From: Xiphophorus maculatus
Lineage: Eukaryota; Chordata; Actinopteri; Cyprinodontiformes; Poeciliidae
Direction: 5' to 3'
Length of the DNA: 64,000 nucleotides
NCBI RefSeq assembly: GCF_002775205.1
Contig: NC_036456.1
Coordinates: forward strand, 5,409,463-5,473,462
Made by a program: the position numbers and the translations under genes. The notes below the pieces were generated by a model. The model was not told the origin of the DNA and ran no database searches. It saw nothing but the letters and a program-made list of their open reading frames with translations. This document shows positions 11,123-23,549 of the stretch, one piece after another. Positions within the stretch are counted from its first letter, which is position 1, and each line of letters opens with the position of its first letter.

Positions 11123-11125
<3 letters not shown>
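10733..11125 (+). mobile_element. Tc1-derived MITE with transposase tail
   Basis: The ends are inverted: CAGTACAGACCAAAAGTTTG on the left, and CAGTACAGAGCAAAAGTTTG as the complement of the right end. They sit between TA dinucleotides. The interior, 10850-10970, still encodes the end of a Tc1 transposase (frame reading ISGDDLLKLIKKMQ and AVITAKGCYFEETR before a stop). The rest of the transposase has been deleted, so the element is non-autonomous. Confidence 0.85.

Positions 11126-11126
<1 letters not shown>

Positions 11127-11186
<60 letters not shown>
11127..11186. repeat. (AT)n microsatellite
   Basis: About 30 perfect AT dinucleotides right after the Tc1 MITE, probably grown from its TA target site. 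Confidence 0.95.
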
Positions 11187-11189
<3 letters not shown>

Positions 11190-11789
11190 TTAATCTTAAA
11201 TGTTGTGTTTTCATCAACGGTACATTTTAATTAGCAGAGACCGAGGCTTCAAAAAAGTAACTTAATAAATCAATATAATGTGTTTCGCACGGTGAACTGA
11301 GAAATGAACTCGTCGGTTGTCAGATTTATTGAATTCGACCGCCCGTCTCTGCTGCAAGTACGGGTCAGTTGATTTGACGAGAACTGCTGAGGCCAAGAGG
11401 AAGCGGAAGAGGTAAAATCATACAAAGCTCTTGAATCTTGAATCAAATTCTAATGTGAGCTAAACCAAAACTCCAAAATTGCAAAGGGTTTACCCGTCAC
11501 AAGGCAGTTTTTCTGCTAGGTGAAAAAACTCTTAACTCATATCGAAGGTACGGTGGGATGAGAATGGAGGTCAATAAATATATGGTACATTATTAATAAT
11601 AACAATAATCACCTCCAGCAATGAGACTTTTAAGTGCAATTTTCAGAGAGAGCAGGAGTTTCTTAAAGAGACAGAGGCCCAATTTCAAGGCTTTAAATTA
11701 CAAAGTCAAGCTATTTGATATATACAACAGTTTTATAACTATGTGCCTGGAAAACAAAACACTGTCCCTTTAACTCTGGTGCTATAGTG

Positions 11790-12261
11790 CAGTGGTTCTC
11801 AAACTTTTTTCAGTGATGTACCCCCTTAAAAATATATTTTTAGTCAAGTACCCCCTGACACGGGCAAAACATTTTTGGAATAAAAAAGAGGTACAGTGCC
11901 TTCTTTTTCACTTTATCTATACTTTCAGCAGCATTGCTGCTACGCTTTAGCCACGTCTCCATAGTTACAGTGTAATCATGATAACGACAGGTCATTGACG
12001 AGTGCCCTGGGTCCGTGGGTCAAACTAACTTGGTGGGGGTCCGTTTTATTTTAAAGGACATTGAAACTAAATACTGAATATAAAATTCAGTGCATGAACA
12101 CACATTTATATTTTATCAAACTTTTTACAAAATAATTTTTCCCAAAACTTATTATGAGGAGCCTACTGATTTTTTAAAGATATTTTGAAAAGCTTCACGT
12201 ACCCCCTGCAGTACCTCCACGTACCCCCAGGGGTACGCATACCCCCATTTGAGAACCACTG
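11790..12261. mobile_element. hAT MITE with perfect 8-bp target duplication
   Basis: The terminal inverted repeats CAGTGGTTCTCAAA and TTTGAGAACCACTG are perfect and are flanked by CTATAGTG at 11782-11789 and 12262-12269. The interior has C-rich blocks ('gtaccccc') near both ends and no coding frame. Length is 472 bp. Confidence 0.92.
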
Positions 12262-12875
12262 CTATAGTGAGATGACATTTTTACAGAGGCAAACAGGCTT
12301 GTGCCGTGTTTCAGTGTGAACGGATGGGCGTCATCATGTCAAGTTGTGTCCGAAACTTTAGGGAACCTGCACATGAAATGATTGTTTGAAACTTGAAATA
12401 GAAATATTGTATCATGGACTTGGATGGAATTAGAAAAGGTTAATGATACATTGTATTATTTAAAGGGAAATGGTTAATAGTTCTGTCACCAGGAAAACTA
12501 AAACCAGAAGCTAAAAAAAGAACAAGGGCCGAGAAAAACTACAACGGTTCTGAGAAAACATGACTTGACAACAGAAATACATTGCGGATTTTATTAGTTC
12601 TGATTAAAATGCTGAGGAAACAATTGTAGCAGAATTGTAGCAGAGCTCTGAAAGTGTCTTTTTCTTTTTTTAGTTTCTTGCTAAAAAAAACAAACTCCAT
12701 GAAGGCCAAAATGAGCACAACAGGTATTGAAACATAAGAAATAATGCACGTCCTCTCACAGCTAGAAAGGCAAACCAAACCAAAGACCGCAAATGGTTGA
12801 ATCAAAGACTAAAGACCAATCAAAGACAAGGTATCGTAACAAGGACGCATTAATTTCCGGCGTTGCATCCAGATT

Positions 12876-14373
12876 TCAGCAGCGCGGAGCTCTGCGGCTC
12901 GGGGTGTTGGTTTCAAGGCGGTCCAAGTGAACAGGACGGCAGAGGTCGTTGACTTTGTCACAAGCGACAGTCACGATCCGCGGTACGTGAATTAAATTAG
13001 TGACGACGCAACCTCGACGAGTCCGACGGATCCTGAGATCGTACAGCCAAACAAAGCGGGTGCTGGTGCAATGGTTGCCATCCTGACGCATCCCGAAGCC
13101 GTTGCAGATCTCCACGAAATGCCGTTGGTCTCTGCGGCTCACAAAGGCACGCTTAGGTCCGATGCAGAGATTTAAGTTTGTCAAGTACCTGAAGAGGAGA
13201 AAAACAAACAGAAAAACAATCACAATCTGGTGTTGTTTGAAATGTATTTATTTGGAAGATCACCAGGTTAAATGAGCATTTAACCTTCAACCTGATGAAT
13301 GTTCAATGAATGTTAATGAATGCACTTTTAATGCCTCCATTTATTTAAATGGATAAATGTTATAAATTACTCCCCTTTTTTACTGCGGCTAATTAATCAA
13401 ACTGTTGACTAATTCACAAATCAGACAAGTACTGACATACTGGTAACAAGTGTGCAGCCAATATTGACATTATGCCGATTAAAGCAGCTGCGTCCAATGC
13501 AGTTTATGTTCAAATACCTGATTTCTAATAAACTGTTAAAGCAAAAAAAAAAAAAAAAACACTTGTTAGGGGGCTAGAGAGAAGAAAAGTGAGGAGTAAA
13601 TTTCCACCAAAACCTCAATTTTGAGATTAATATTAGATATTTTCAAGAAAAATACTGGAAATTTCTCTGTTCAAAAAGTCGGAAGCTTTTCGCCTTTTGG
13701 AAATTTTCTGAGTTTCAAAAGACTGCTTTTTTTTTTTTCTTTTGACTTTTGAAAAAGATCTAACGAGATCTAAAAAGTTGAACAGTTGCAAGAATAAACT
13801 CAGACATTTTGAGATGAATCTCAGAAATGTTCAAAGTTTCAAAAGTTGAACATTTAGGGCTTTCGGAAAACAGAAACTTTTGAAACTCAGAAATTCACAC
13901 ATTTTTTTCTGGAAAGTTTCTGATTCACCTAATTTTTTTTTTTTGCAAATGTTTGACTATTGGAGCTCAGAAATTTCTGACTATTTTCTAGAATATTTCT
14001 CTTATTAATCTGAAGATTTTGGGGTAGAAATTCACTCCTTTTTTGGCTCTAGTATAGGTAGCATAACTTATAATAATAATTTCCTCCTAGGTTGACGGTC
14101 CTGTTTGTAGTAAAAACATCCAAGCAAGCAGAATTTACACAGTATGTGCAGTAATTGATTCCCATCTAAATGGAGTGCTGAATGGTTGACTTTATTAACT
14201 CACCTTTCCCATCTAGTCTTTGATTTAGTGTCAAATGGTGCCCGCAGGACGTGGTTGTAAACAAATAGGTTGAACGCGTTGTTGGGAGCCGACTCCCGAC
14301 AGGGAGGGAAGAAGATGGCTGGAATCTCACCAACAACCAGGCAAAGGACAGTGATCACAAGAACAGCGTTCAT
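12876..14373 (-). CDS. Divergent RNase A-superfamily secreted protein (two exons)
   Basis: Exon 1 is 14373-14204 and exon 2 is 13188-12876, joined at a split Arg codon with proper GT-AG sites. The product is 160 residues. Residues 1-19 are a signal peptide. The mature part follows the RNase A plan: His41 in VYNHV matches the first catalytic His, Cys65-Phe72-Val73 matches the CKxxNTFV region, and His144 in RPVHLD matches the last catalytic His, preceded by IVTVACD. The CKxxNTF signature is altered to CIGPKRAFV, with Lys69 one position further on and Asn-Thr replaced by Arg-Ala. By my alignment the C26, C65 and C84 equivalents are absent, and extra cysteines sit at 25, 140 and 160. The protein is very basic. 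Fish RNases of this family are secreted and several kill bacteria; activity of this one is uncertain. The intron holds a foldback repeat. Confidence 0.65.
13572..14052. mobile_element. Foldback element in the RNase-like intron
   Basis: The left part ('ctagagagaagaaaag', 'gaggagtaaatttcc', 'gagattaatat') reappears as complement in the right part ('ctagagccaaaaaagg', 'ggagtgaatttct', 'cagattaataag'), giving imperfect inverted arms of about 80 bp or more around an AT-rich, 'tcagaaa'-rich centre. No transposase is present. Ends are approximate. Confidence 0.6.
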
Positions 14374-14656
14374 CCTCTCTAAAATAACACAAACAATTAG
14401 TTGATAAGTTGGTAAAATAATACTAACGCCCTAAAATTACATTTTTACATTTATGAACAAAATGTGGTTTATGGGATAATCTTCCTGCCATCATCCAAGA
14501 GCACACAACTTCAGGCTGAAAACAGGATTTCATGTCTTTTCTTCTCACAACGTTTAATACCTTCACTTACACATTCATTTCGAAAGGAGGACTTCATGTT
14601 TTTCTTCTCAAAGCTTGTAATGCTCAAAACCCGAAACTTCTCCGTGCGCTCAGACT

Positions 14657-15201
14657 TGCGCTGCGTTCGCACTGCGGCCTGAAGTGACCCAATTCCGCTT
14701 TTGTTGACGTGATGCGACCTGTATCCGATCTTTTCATAACAGTCGGAACAACAAAAGGTCGGATTCTTTTCGAATGCGAACCAGGCCACTTGGGTATCGG
14801 ATTTAAATCTGACCGAACGTCCAGGCCGCGTTCACCTGACCTGAACGTCACTGATACTCGACTAATCTCTCTATTCAACAACTGTGACGGACTATAAAGA
14901 GGATTAAGTTGTTAATATTCTAATATTCAACTTCAAACGTGTAAGTTACGCTCCACCGTTACCCCCCAGGTTTACGTCTACAAAACACTGAGCACTTCTT
15001 CTTTTTATGGCGGTTGGCAAAACACTGAGAAGGCCGGCGTTATTGCGCCCTCTGCTGCACACTTTCAGGTCGTTTGCCCGTTCAGACAGGTCGCATTTAT
15101 TTGGAAGTGTGAACGGCAAAAGCAACAACAACAAAAAAAATCAGATTTGACAAGAAAAATCGGAATTCGATTACTTCAGGCTGCAGTGTGAACGAGGCCT
15201 T
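14657..15201. mobile_element. DNA-transposon MITE with long imperfect inverted ends
   Basis: The left end ('gcgttcgcactgcggcctga') and the complement of the right end ('tcgttcacactgcagcctga') match over about 35 bp. AGACT occurs just outside both ends. Several open frames in 14620-15130 fall in this element and are not genes. Confidence 0.65.
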
Positions 15202-15203
15202 AG

Positions 15204-17640
15204 ACTCCTCTCTCTCTTTGTGACGGCACGGGGACAGACCCGTTGCCATGGCAACCGACGCCACATCTCCGTTCATCTACAGAGCAGAGAGTAATATATT
15301 GACCAGTGTGATGGAAAAATTACAATAAGGTCACATCTGCTAGTCATGTTATATGAAATGGTTGTGAACTCTCACCAAAAGAACTATCACCAAAAGAACT
15401 ATTTGGGTTACATGTAGAAGGTTGGAAGATGATTTTTACAGAACCAGACTGTCTCAGCCCCTTGTAGTTAATTCTTTATCCTTGGTATGAACCTCATGTG
15501 TTGTCTCTGCCTGACATTACTGATTGTCTTATGAGCTCTCTGTATTGTGCGCAATATATGAATAAACCTGATTGAGTGATTATACCTGAACAGTGTTTGG
15601 AAGTAGTATTTTTTTTCCACAACACCAGAATGCCCTGAATGCCAACTACAGTTAGTTTTTGGTGTACATTGTGAAACTTTATTTTATGTTACTAAAAATT
15701 CAATAAACCATGTTACAAGTTTGCTGACCCTCTAAAATGCACTAAGTTAAAACTCACCTTCTACTTCGTGTTAAAACTCTTAACATTTGTTCGGTGTGAC
15801 GAGGTGTTGCTCACCTTCTCTGTGAATGAGTCTGTGTCGTCTGAAAGTGGAGTCCTCGACAAGAAACGTGGAAACGTTGCTGCTCCTTAATACTTCAGCT
15901 TGGGTGGAACCAACAGCCAGCTGAATAATTAATTCATCACCTCTTTCCTGTGTGTGTGTGACACAGAAAAGTGCTGAAAGTGCTTCCTGTTGGGGACCTT
16001 CTGTAAATTGGTTCACTGCCATGTGTGTGTACGTGGTGTTGGGGAAACAATGTGGCAACCAGCATCAGTTGTGTGATAAAAAAGATCCTTTCCTGGCTGT
16101 TAAAGTTTGGGAAATATGTTACAAAGTATATTTGAGCTGCTAATATACGACTGGACTGCTGCTATCTGTACCGAATTGGTCGGAATGTCCCGTATTTTAA
16201 GCCAAGTTGAATTGTCCCGTACAGGACGCTCCGTTTCCCTGTGCTTGACGGCATTCTGCAATTTGTATCTGAAAACACTACATGGCAGTCCTCACATTAC
16301 TTACTTATAATTTATTGACTGGGTCTGTAAAAGAAAGATAATCTAAGTAAATAAAAAATGTACATCTCAAATTATTTTCATCATTTTTTACCAAACCAAC
16401 TAGAATATGACTGAGTGAACCTTAGACCAAGACCAGGTTGCACCAACCTTGGCCACATTAGTTGCCAAAAAATGCTGCCTTTAACTGGCAATGACACTGA
16501 TAATTAGGCACTGATGTTCCTCCATACAAATATCACCATGGCAGTGTGGGTTTATACTCGAGCGTGTGTGTGTGGAATCTACAAAGACAAATAAACAAAT
16601 ACAAAATTATAAATACTAATATATAAATACTCTTGTCACAAAAAGCACCAAAAAAATCCACAAAGGGAATAAACATGATCAAAGTCTACCACAATGCTAT
16701 GAAGTTGATTACCTGCGATTCGCTGACTTTAGCTATAAAAATGTACATCATTACCAAAACATAAATAGTAATCAACCTATGTCCCTGAAGGACTGGTGAC
16801 TCATGTCCTCACCAATAAGTTCTGCACCTTTTTTTTATGTGCCTGCATCTATGTAACTCGGCAGCAGCTGCACGTTGTATTCAAAGCATTAACAGCCAGG
16901 TAATGCTTTGAATAATGCTGTAAAACGTAAATGGCAAGTTCACTCAGTGATCTAGTGGATTGGACATCACATGACTCACTGTGCGCCACATGAGCTGCTG
17001 CTTTACATTGAGTCAGGAATATCGGTGGTCAAAATGACACCATCAAGCATAAATCTGAGAAAGGGACGTAAAGTTTTGATATTAATTGTCAACACTACTA
17101 TAGCAAGACAACAAGGTCCAAAGGGATCACATTTCACAAGTCAGTAAAAAGCTTTAATTAAAAAATATAGAAAGTGGAGAGTAGGCTAGTTATGCTAGCT
17201 TAACTTTTATCACTTCAACATGTACTTCGGTTCAATTAACACAAAAACAAGGCGACCAACGTACAGTTTCTGACGGATAATCAGAAGTTCAGGTGTTTAA
17301 GTAGTTAATCAACCACCGCCAGTTTTCTTGGGAACACTTGCTAATGATGCAAAATGGAAATTCAGAAACATAAATCTGCAACAGACAGAATGTTCTGTTT
17401 GGTGTTTTTTTACTTTTTTGTGTGGGAAACGTTTTTGTAGTTTTCTTAGTGTAAATTTCTGATGCACTTGAACGTAATCTTTGCTTTGAGCTCCCCGGGG
17501 GGACTGTCGTTTACTGGTTGCCATGGCAACGTGTCTGCGTATGACGTTAAGCTGACAGACTGAGAAAACAAATAATACAATCACCGGTTTTTCTACATTT
17601 TTCCCAGGACAAATTGCATCATTTGAAATTTTCTCAGAAA
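15204..17640. other. No gene seen
   Basis: AT-rich intergenic DNA. The only structure I find is a diverged copy of the C1q 3' flank at about 16300-16510. Short open frames carry no recognisable domain. Confidence 0.5.
16300..16510. repeat. C1q 3'-flank duplicon (copy of 23910-24110)
   Basis: 'gtgaaccttagacc', 'gaccaggtt', 'ccttgg', 'tagttgccaa' and 'aatgctgcctttaact' occur in the same order in both stretches. In the second copy they lie about 0.65 kb beyond the C1q-2 stop. This one is probably the displaced 3' flank of the first C1q unit. Confidence 0.7.
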
Positions 17641-18002
17641 TTTGTTCTGAATTTCCACTTCTCACCCCGGACATTCTCTGTTCACACTGCTGCCTTCAGG
17701 CAGAAGATACAGAGCAACTACAACAAGAACCAATCGTCTCAGAGACAGTTTCTACCCGATAGCAATAACAAAACTAAATGCAATCAAAAACAACCATTAA
17801 TCATCATAAATGATGTATGTGAGAATGTGGCTGTTCTTTTTTTTTTTTGCCAGTTGTTTGTTGATTCTTGCATTGTGTGTGAATTGTGAGACAGTTATTT
17901 TTTGTTTTGGGGCATGTGCACCGACTGATGGCACCCTTTGAATTTCGTTGTCCTTGTGACAATGACAATAAAGATTTATCTTATCTTATCTATCTTATCT
18001 TA
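17640..18002 (+). repeat. L2-like LINE 3' end
   Basis: The 3' end reads 'gaatttcgttgtccttgtga' then 'caatgacaataaag' and a (TTATC)n tail, the typical ending of fish L2-like LINEs. Upstream a decayed frame includes the 'caggcagaagatacagagc' region that usually encodes SGRRYR near the C-terminus of the polyprotein. The copy is 5'-truncated. Confidence 0.8.
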
Positions 18003-20245
18003 GAGTTTGGCGATATTCAGAGCAATCATCAAATAGGATGAAATATTTCATAAAGCATAAAGGAGCCAAAGTTTGTAACATTTTAAATCATAGCTCCTAT
18101 TAAGAAAAATTTAATTATGGGCCATTATAAGGAGAAATTTGCTTTGTTCTCTCTTGTTTCTAGAACCGACAGAAACCAAACTATAGATTTATTAGCAGAG
18201 AGAATATATATTTTACATATCCAAACATCAGCATCTCAGCTTTAAGCCACATTTTATAGAATCCAGTAACGTTGATGGTCAATCTATTCACCAGCTGCTC
18301 CAACCAAACCCAAAAAAGGTTTTGTGTTTTTATTATTTGATATATTAAAGACACATCATATCTGATCTGCTATTTGTGAGTCAGCAGGACAAAAAGGTTT
18401 TGCCAACCAGCTGAGGGACAGCTGTGGAGTCAGAATCACAGAACTGAAAAATACAAAGTTTGTACTGAAAAGGATTCATTTGGTTTACACAGAAGTCACT
18501 TTTTCTGCTTTTGAAATGTTTAATAACTTTTTTATTGCTGTAGAATCTCATGTTTTTTATGTTTGTAGCACTTGATAAAAATCAGACAATAAAAGGCAAC
18601 TGTGATAATTCTTCACAAAAAATATTACTGAATTATGAAACTGTTTTCCACTGTAGGGAAGCATTGAGCAAATACAGGCTGATTCCATAAATTAGAAAAT
18701 GACTGAAAAGTTCCTTCGTCAGCAGTTCCATCACCAAGTGAAAGACATTATATAGATTAATTAGATGACGTATGTTTTAACATATTTATATTTTGTAGTA
18801 TGTTTAACACCTCCTAAAAGATTATTTTAGAAAGGTACTATTAATCTGACAAGCCTGATCAGGACTTATATCCTAATTTATTGAATAAGACTGTCTGGAA
18901 TTCACATGTAACTTTTGGCTTTATTCTTAGCACTAGAAAAGAAAAGGCCTTCCAGTAACTGTGGGTGGATCAGCACCTTAACCCCCTTCTGCCCCGCTTC
19001 TTTTTGCCCCCACCAACACAAAGTTACACCCTTGGTAATCAAACCTGCCGATAATAGTCTCATGACAAAACATACACCACAAATGAGGCGTTTCAAAAGA
19101 AAAATGAGAACCTCAAACAACAACTGTATAAAATCACGTTGAATTAGTCATATATAAGAGGCTAGCAGTTAGCTCCTCAAAACATGCAGATAACTAGCCC
19201 AAACCACCAAATTAATTTAAAATACAGAGTGTAAATACAGCTCTTAGGCATTTAAAAAAAAATACAAAGGTCAAGCACCATCAGTATTACTGGCTTGTAA
19301 TGAACACACACAGCTGAGAGGCTCTAGTAAACGATGTCCGTGTCTCTGAACTGCACAACGTTCAGAACTATGTATCAATGGGATCGAGCAGCCACCTAGT
19401 GGCGGAAAATAAAAACTACATACCTTGTTAAAAGAAAACTAAATTAGAGGGCTGAAAACAAATATTCAATAATCTTTTGTACACTTGTAATTCCATATTT
19501 TCTCAAAAGTCCCACGGATCATGTAGATATTGTTTTGGAAATTTTGGACAGACCTTTTGGTCAGCAGAGGTTTTCTCCTTGAAGGTCTTACATGAAGAGC
19601 ATTTCAAATGTCAACTTAATAAAGTCAGACCTGAACTGCTTTAGACGTAGTTCAAAGTTCTATTGTGACGCCTTGTTCAGCTGCAGGAAAACCAGGTGTG
19701 CGTGCAGATTGATGCAAATACTTATAAATGTATTGCATATCACAACTTTTAGTGATGTTCTTCATCAAGTCTGAAAAAATTAAACCTGAACAGCTACCTT
19801 TGTCTCTTCCAAAAAGGAATACAAGACGCTAGGTTAGCAGGAAAAGCTAAAGAGAGAGAGGATAAAATGGAAACAATTCCTGATGTATAAATAAATGTCC
19901 CTGCAAACAAAAAACACATTTGTTGGAGTCATTAGAATTTGTCTGCTTGGAATTCATTCATTGTTTCTCAGTCCTTTATATACACATTAAAATAGTGTCT
20001 GTGCAATTGCCAAGCTTGTGCGTTTACTTTATAAAGTAATCATTCCAAGAACAACAATGAAAATCGATGCCCCGTCCCCAACCTAAATCCCTGGCCTAAG
20101 CTTCTTTGTTTTGAACACTTTGGCAAAAATATTTTTACCATAAGACCAGACCGTCACAGAAAACATTAGCAACCTCACTGACTGCTTGAGACTGAGGGAT
20201 ATTGAACCAATCATACCCAACTTATGGAACATGGCAAAGAGGACA
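18003..20245. other. No gene seen
   Basis: AT-rich sequence with short open frames only. I see no splice-consistent exon set, known repeat end or tandem array here. Confidence 0.45.
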
Positions 20246-20249
20246 ATGA

Positions 20250-20415
20250 AAACATAGAAAGGTACCAAAGAAAAATGAAGTTCGCAGACAACACATCTCT
20301 ATCGCTCAACGGTCCCAACTAAATTCCACAGTGTTGTATCAAAAACTAAGCTGGTGTTTCCATATCTTGTAGTAAAACTAACCTGAGCTCACCTCTTGCC
20401 CCTACTGCAGAGTTT
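20250..20415. repeat. 5'-flank duplicon of C1q-2
   Basis: Diverged copy of 3620-3800. It now lies 1.6 kb from the gene because a LINE fragment (20765-21265) and other sequence intervene. Confidence 0.6.
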
Positions 20416-20764
20416 AGATCAGGCCTAAAACATTCAACCTGACCAATCCCATAGGCATTTTGTCCAAGCCCAACTAAATAACTTGAATTATAGGCCCGAG
20501 CCCAAAGTAAACCTAACATTATTTTTAATTATAATTTTACTGCTTTCAATTTTTGACCACCTTTTGTATAGCATCTTCCAGCTCCATCTTGCCGCTTGTT
20601 GTAACTGCAGGGTGAGTCAAGTGCAAATCACCAGGAAAGTGTGGTCCGGATCCTCTTTCCTCATTGAAATCATCAATAAACATCAAATATGTTGTTCAAT
20701 GTTCCATTGACTACTAATCAAAGGCAACTCTAAACAGGTGAATTTTAGCCTTGATTTAAAGGAA

Positions 20765-21265
20765 CTCAGTGTTACAGCTGTTTTGCAGTTTTCTGGAAGT
20801 TTGTTCCAGATTAGAGAAGCATAAAAGTTGAATGCTGCTTTCTCCATGTTTGGTTCTGGTTACTGGGCATGCAGAGCAAAGCCAGAACCCGAAGACCTGA
20901 GAGGTGTGGAAGGTTGATACGACAACAAGTCTATAATGTATTTTCTAGTTATAGTGAGAACGCCAGCAGCAGCATCCTGGATCAGCTGCAGCTGGAGGAT
21001 TGATTGTTTAGGCAGAGCTGTGTGGCAGTAATCAATGCGACTGATGAGAAACTCCTGGATGAGTTTCTCTAGATCTTGCTGGGACATTAGTCCTTCAATC
21101 CTGGAAATGTTCTTCAGGTGATAGAAGGCCGACTTTGTAACTCTGAAGGTTCAGAGTCCATCACTAGTTTCTAGCTGTAATAGCTGAAGCTGGGTGTTGA
21201 CTCTAGATCGTTCCTGTTTTGGTCCAAAGATGATAACTTCAGATCAACCTCTTATATTGCCTAGC
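20765..21265 (-). repeat. LINE reverse-transcriptase fragment
   Basis: The minus-strand frame at 20860-21087 reads LEKLIQEFLISRIDYC, then LQLIQDAAAGVLT and a TPLRSSGSG stretch, matching the C-terminal part of a fish non-LTR reverse transcriptase. Flanking frames are broken. It is the longest of three copies of this family in the window. Confidence 0.75.
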
Positions 21266-22006
21266 AAACCTTTCCATTGGTAAGAGGGAGTTTTACTACT
21301 ATAGGTCAAAAGCACACATTTTCAGTTTGCAAGCAGGACTTCAAAAAAAAAAAAAAACTTGTAATGCTTGCACTCAAAACTTCTGCTCTCTTTCAAATAT
21401 TCTCAGGGCTCTATTAAATCTTTATGTTCACACTCAGATACTGTATTTTCCTTACGCGCAAAACGTCTCTCTGCACGGATTAACTCTCTGCTCGCTTGCG
21501 TATTTCTTTTCTGCTCTCTCGCAAAATAAAAAGTACCGTTGTCTGGCAACCATCCCAGCCAATAGAATGAGGGTGTTATGCTGGGGACTGGAAGCCTCAT
21601 CTAGGATGCGTTTGTTTCCTTCCAGTGAGAGTGCCGGTGTGGACACTATTGATCCCCCTGCTCTTTTTGCGGTGCTCACTGGAACAAAATCTTTCAAACA
21701 CTTTCTACAGATCAACCTCCTACTCAAGCTCTACTCTCTTCCATATTATCGCAGCTCCAAAACCACAATATAGTTTCATTAATGAAAATTATAAACTGGT
21801 TAAGTACGGATATCAATTCTCAGGTGTTAGAGGTCAAGTCAAGCAATTGAAAACATGACATAAACCCCAGTACACTGGCAAAGCATATCTTCTGATAAAA
21901 GTTTTATCTAAGCAGGATATAATGCTTGGTGGTCATGAATAGGCCCTACAATCACTCTGTCAACAATTATTGTTAAACATTAAACAGGTAACCGTAAAAA
22001 AAAACA

Positions 22007-22014
22007 TATAAAAG
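22007..22014 (+). promoter_or_regulatory. TATA box of C1q-like gene 2
   Basis: TATAAAAG lies 47 bp upstream of the ATG at 22061, matching the promoter layout of gene 1. Confidence 0.7.
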
Positions 22015-22060
22015 GACCAGAAATCATTTCATTTAGTCTGAATTTGCAGACAGTATCAAC

Positions 22061-23261
22061 ATGAATTTCACTACTTGGATGTTGGTGTTGTTCTGTGGTC
22101 TAACTTTGGCCCAGAATGATGTTAATGAAACAGAAATCTCTGGTGAAACAAAATTAAGTTTTCCTGAAATGTCACTCTTGCTCCTAGAGCTCGGTGCTGT
22201 GAAAGCAAAACTAGAAGCTGTGGAAACAAAGCTGAAAGAGACCGAAAGCCAGGTTCTGGTTCTCAACGAGAAAGGTAAATCCTTGGAAACAAAACTGGAA
22301 GAGACCGAAAGCTGGGGTAAATCCTTGGAAACAAAACTGGAAGGAACCGAAAGCCAGGTTCTGGTTCTCAACGAGAAAGGTAAATCCTTGGAAACAAAAC
22401 TGGAAGAGACCGAAAGCTGGGGTAAATCCTTGGAAACAAAACTGAAAAAAACCGAAAGCCAGGTTTTGGTGCTTCAGGACAAAGGTAAAGTCAATTTAAT
22501 TTTTTTACTGGTTTAGCAGTTTCAGTGAGGCTTTTGAAACAGCTACAACTATTCTATCTTTATATGTTTTTATCTAGAAGCAACCAAGGTAGTTTTCAGT
22601 GCTGGAATAGGTGGGAATGCAGCCATTGGACCCTTCACCACATCAAAGACCTTAGTCTACACAAGAGTCATAACAAATTTGGGCAATGCCTACAACCAGC
22701 ACACAGGTAAGTTGAGTTGTTGTAATTTAGCCATTCTAGATATTCTGGAAAGACAAATGTATTTGTCCAAAATTTTCACTTTCCAATTTAAACCTAAAAT
22801 CTTATATAAGCAAATGAAAGTCGTTATGTGATATAAAAAATTTGAACATGCATTAAAAGCCCCTTAATTGTCACCTCCAAAACACCTTCATGTAAGTCAA
22901 AGGGCTCAGTTAAGGGATAAACATTAAGTCAGAGTTTTTGACAAGGCAACAGAATTTATTTGAACTCAATGTTTCCACAGGTATCTTTGTTGCACCTGTT
23001 AGAGGAATATACTACTTCTCCTTCTTCTATCATGCTGGTGGATATCAGCCTGTGGCTCTGTTCCTCATGAAGAACAATCAGATTGTTGTGTTGAGCTCTG
23101 ATCATAAGACATCTCATGATGGAGCTGATAATGGAGGGAATGCTGCCTTCTTGGAGCTGCAGCAGGGAGACCAGGTCTACGTCCTGCTGGAGGCAAACAG
23201 GCATGTCTGGGGAAACATCTACACAACTACATTTAGTGGCTTTCTTCTACATAAAGTCTGA
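22061..23261 (+). CDS. Secreted C1q-domain protein, gene 2 (three exons)
   Basis: Exons 22061-22484, 22578-22706 and 22981-23261 join in frame with the same phase-1 junctions as gene 1, giving about 277 residues. A signal peptide (ending LTLAQ) is followed by a long coiled coil, residues about 45-141, and a globular C1q domain (VVFSAGIGG, YNQHTG, GIYYFSFFYHAGG, LQQGDQVYV, FSGFLLHKV). The coiled coil is longer than in gene 1 because a 35-residue block (105 bp, first at 22271 and again at 22376) is repeated; each block itself holds two KSLETKL motifs. No collagen region. The product is probably a secreted trimer with an innate-immune or binding role, from family knowledge. Introns are short (93 and 274 bp), unlike gene 1. 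Confidence 0.9.
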
Positions 23262-23549
23262 CGAAAGATTGAACATTGATGTGATCATTTAAATGGCTTA
23301 AACCTACTGAGTGTCAATGTCATGGTTAGTGTTTTTTCTGTTTCTTAAGCAAAAAGCAGTAAAGGCCTTATTTTGCAGAAAAGAGTATTTCTAACAAGAG
23401 CATCAAGGATATGAATGGAAAAAGAAAATATACAGTTATGTATATTCTGGAGGCTTTTTTCCAGAATTTTTCACATTTAAATATAAATCTGGTGGAGAAC
23501 ATTGACATTATGAACATTATGGTTTTATGGTGTTTCAATCTGTGTAGAA

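Noticed and set aside
14464-15134. Several open frames upstream of the RNase-like gene
   Set aside because: They fall mostly in a MITE with inverted ends and carry no domain.
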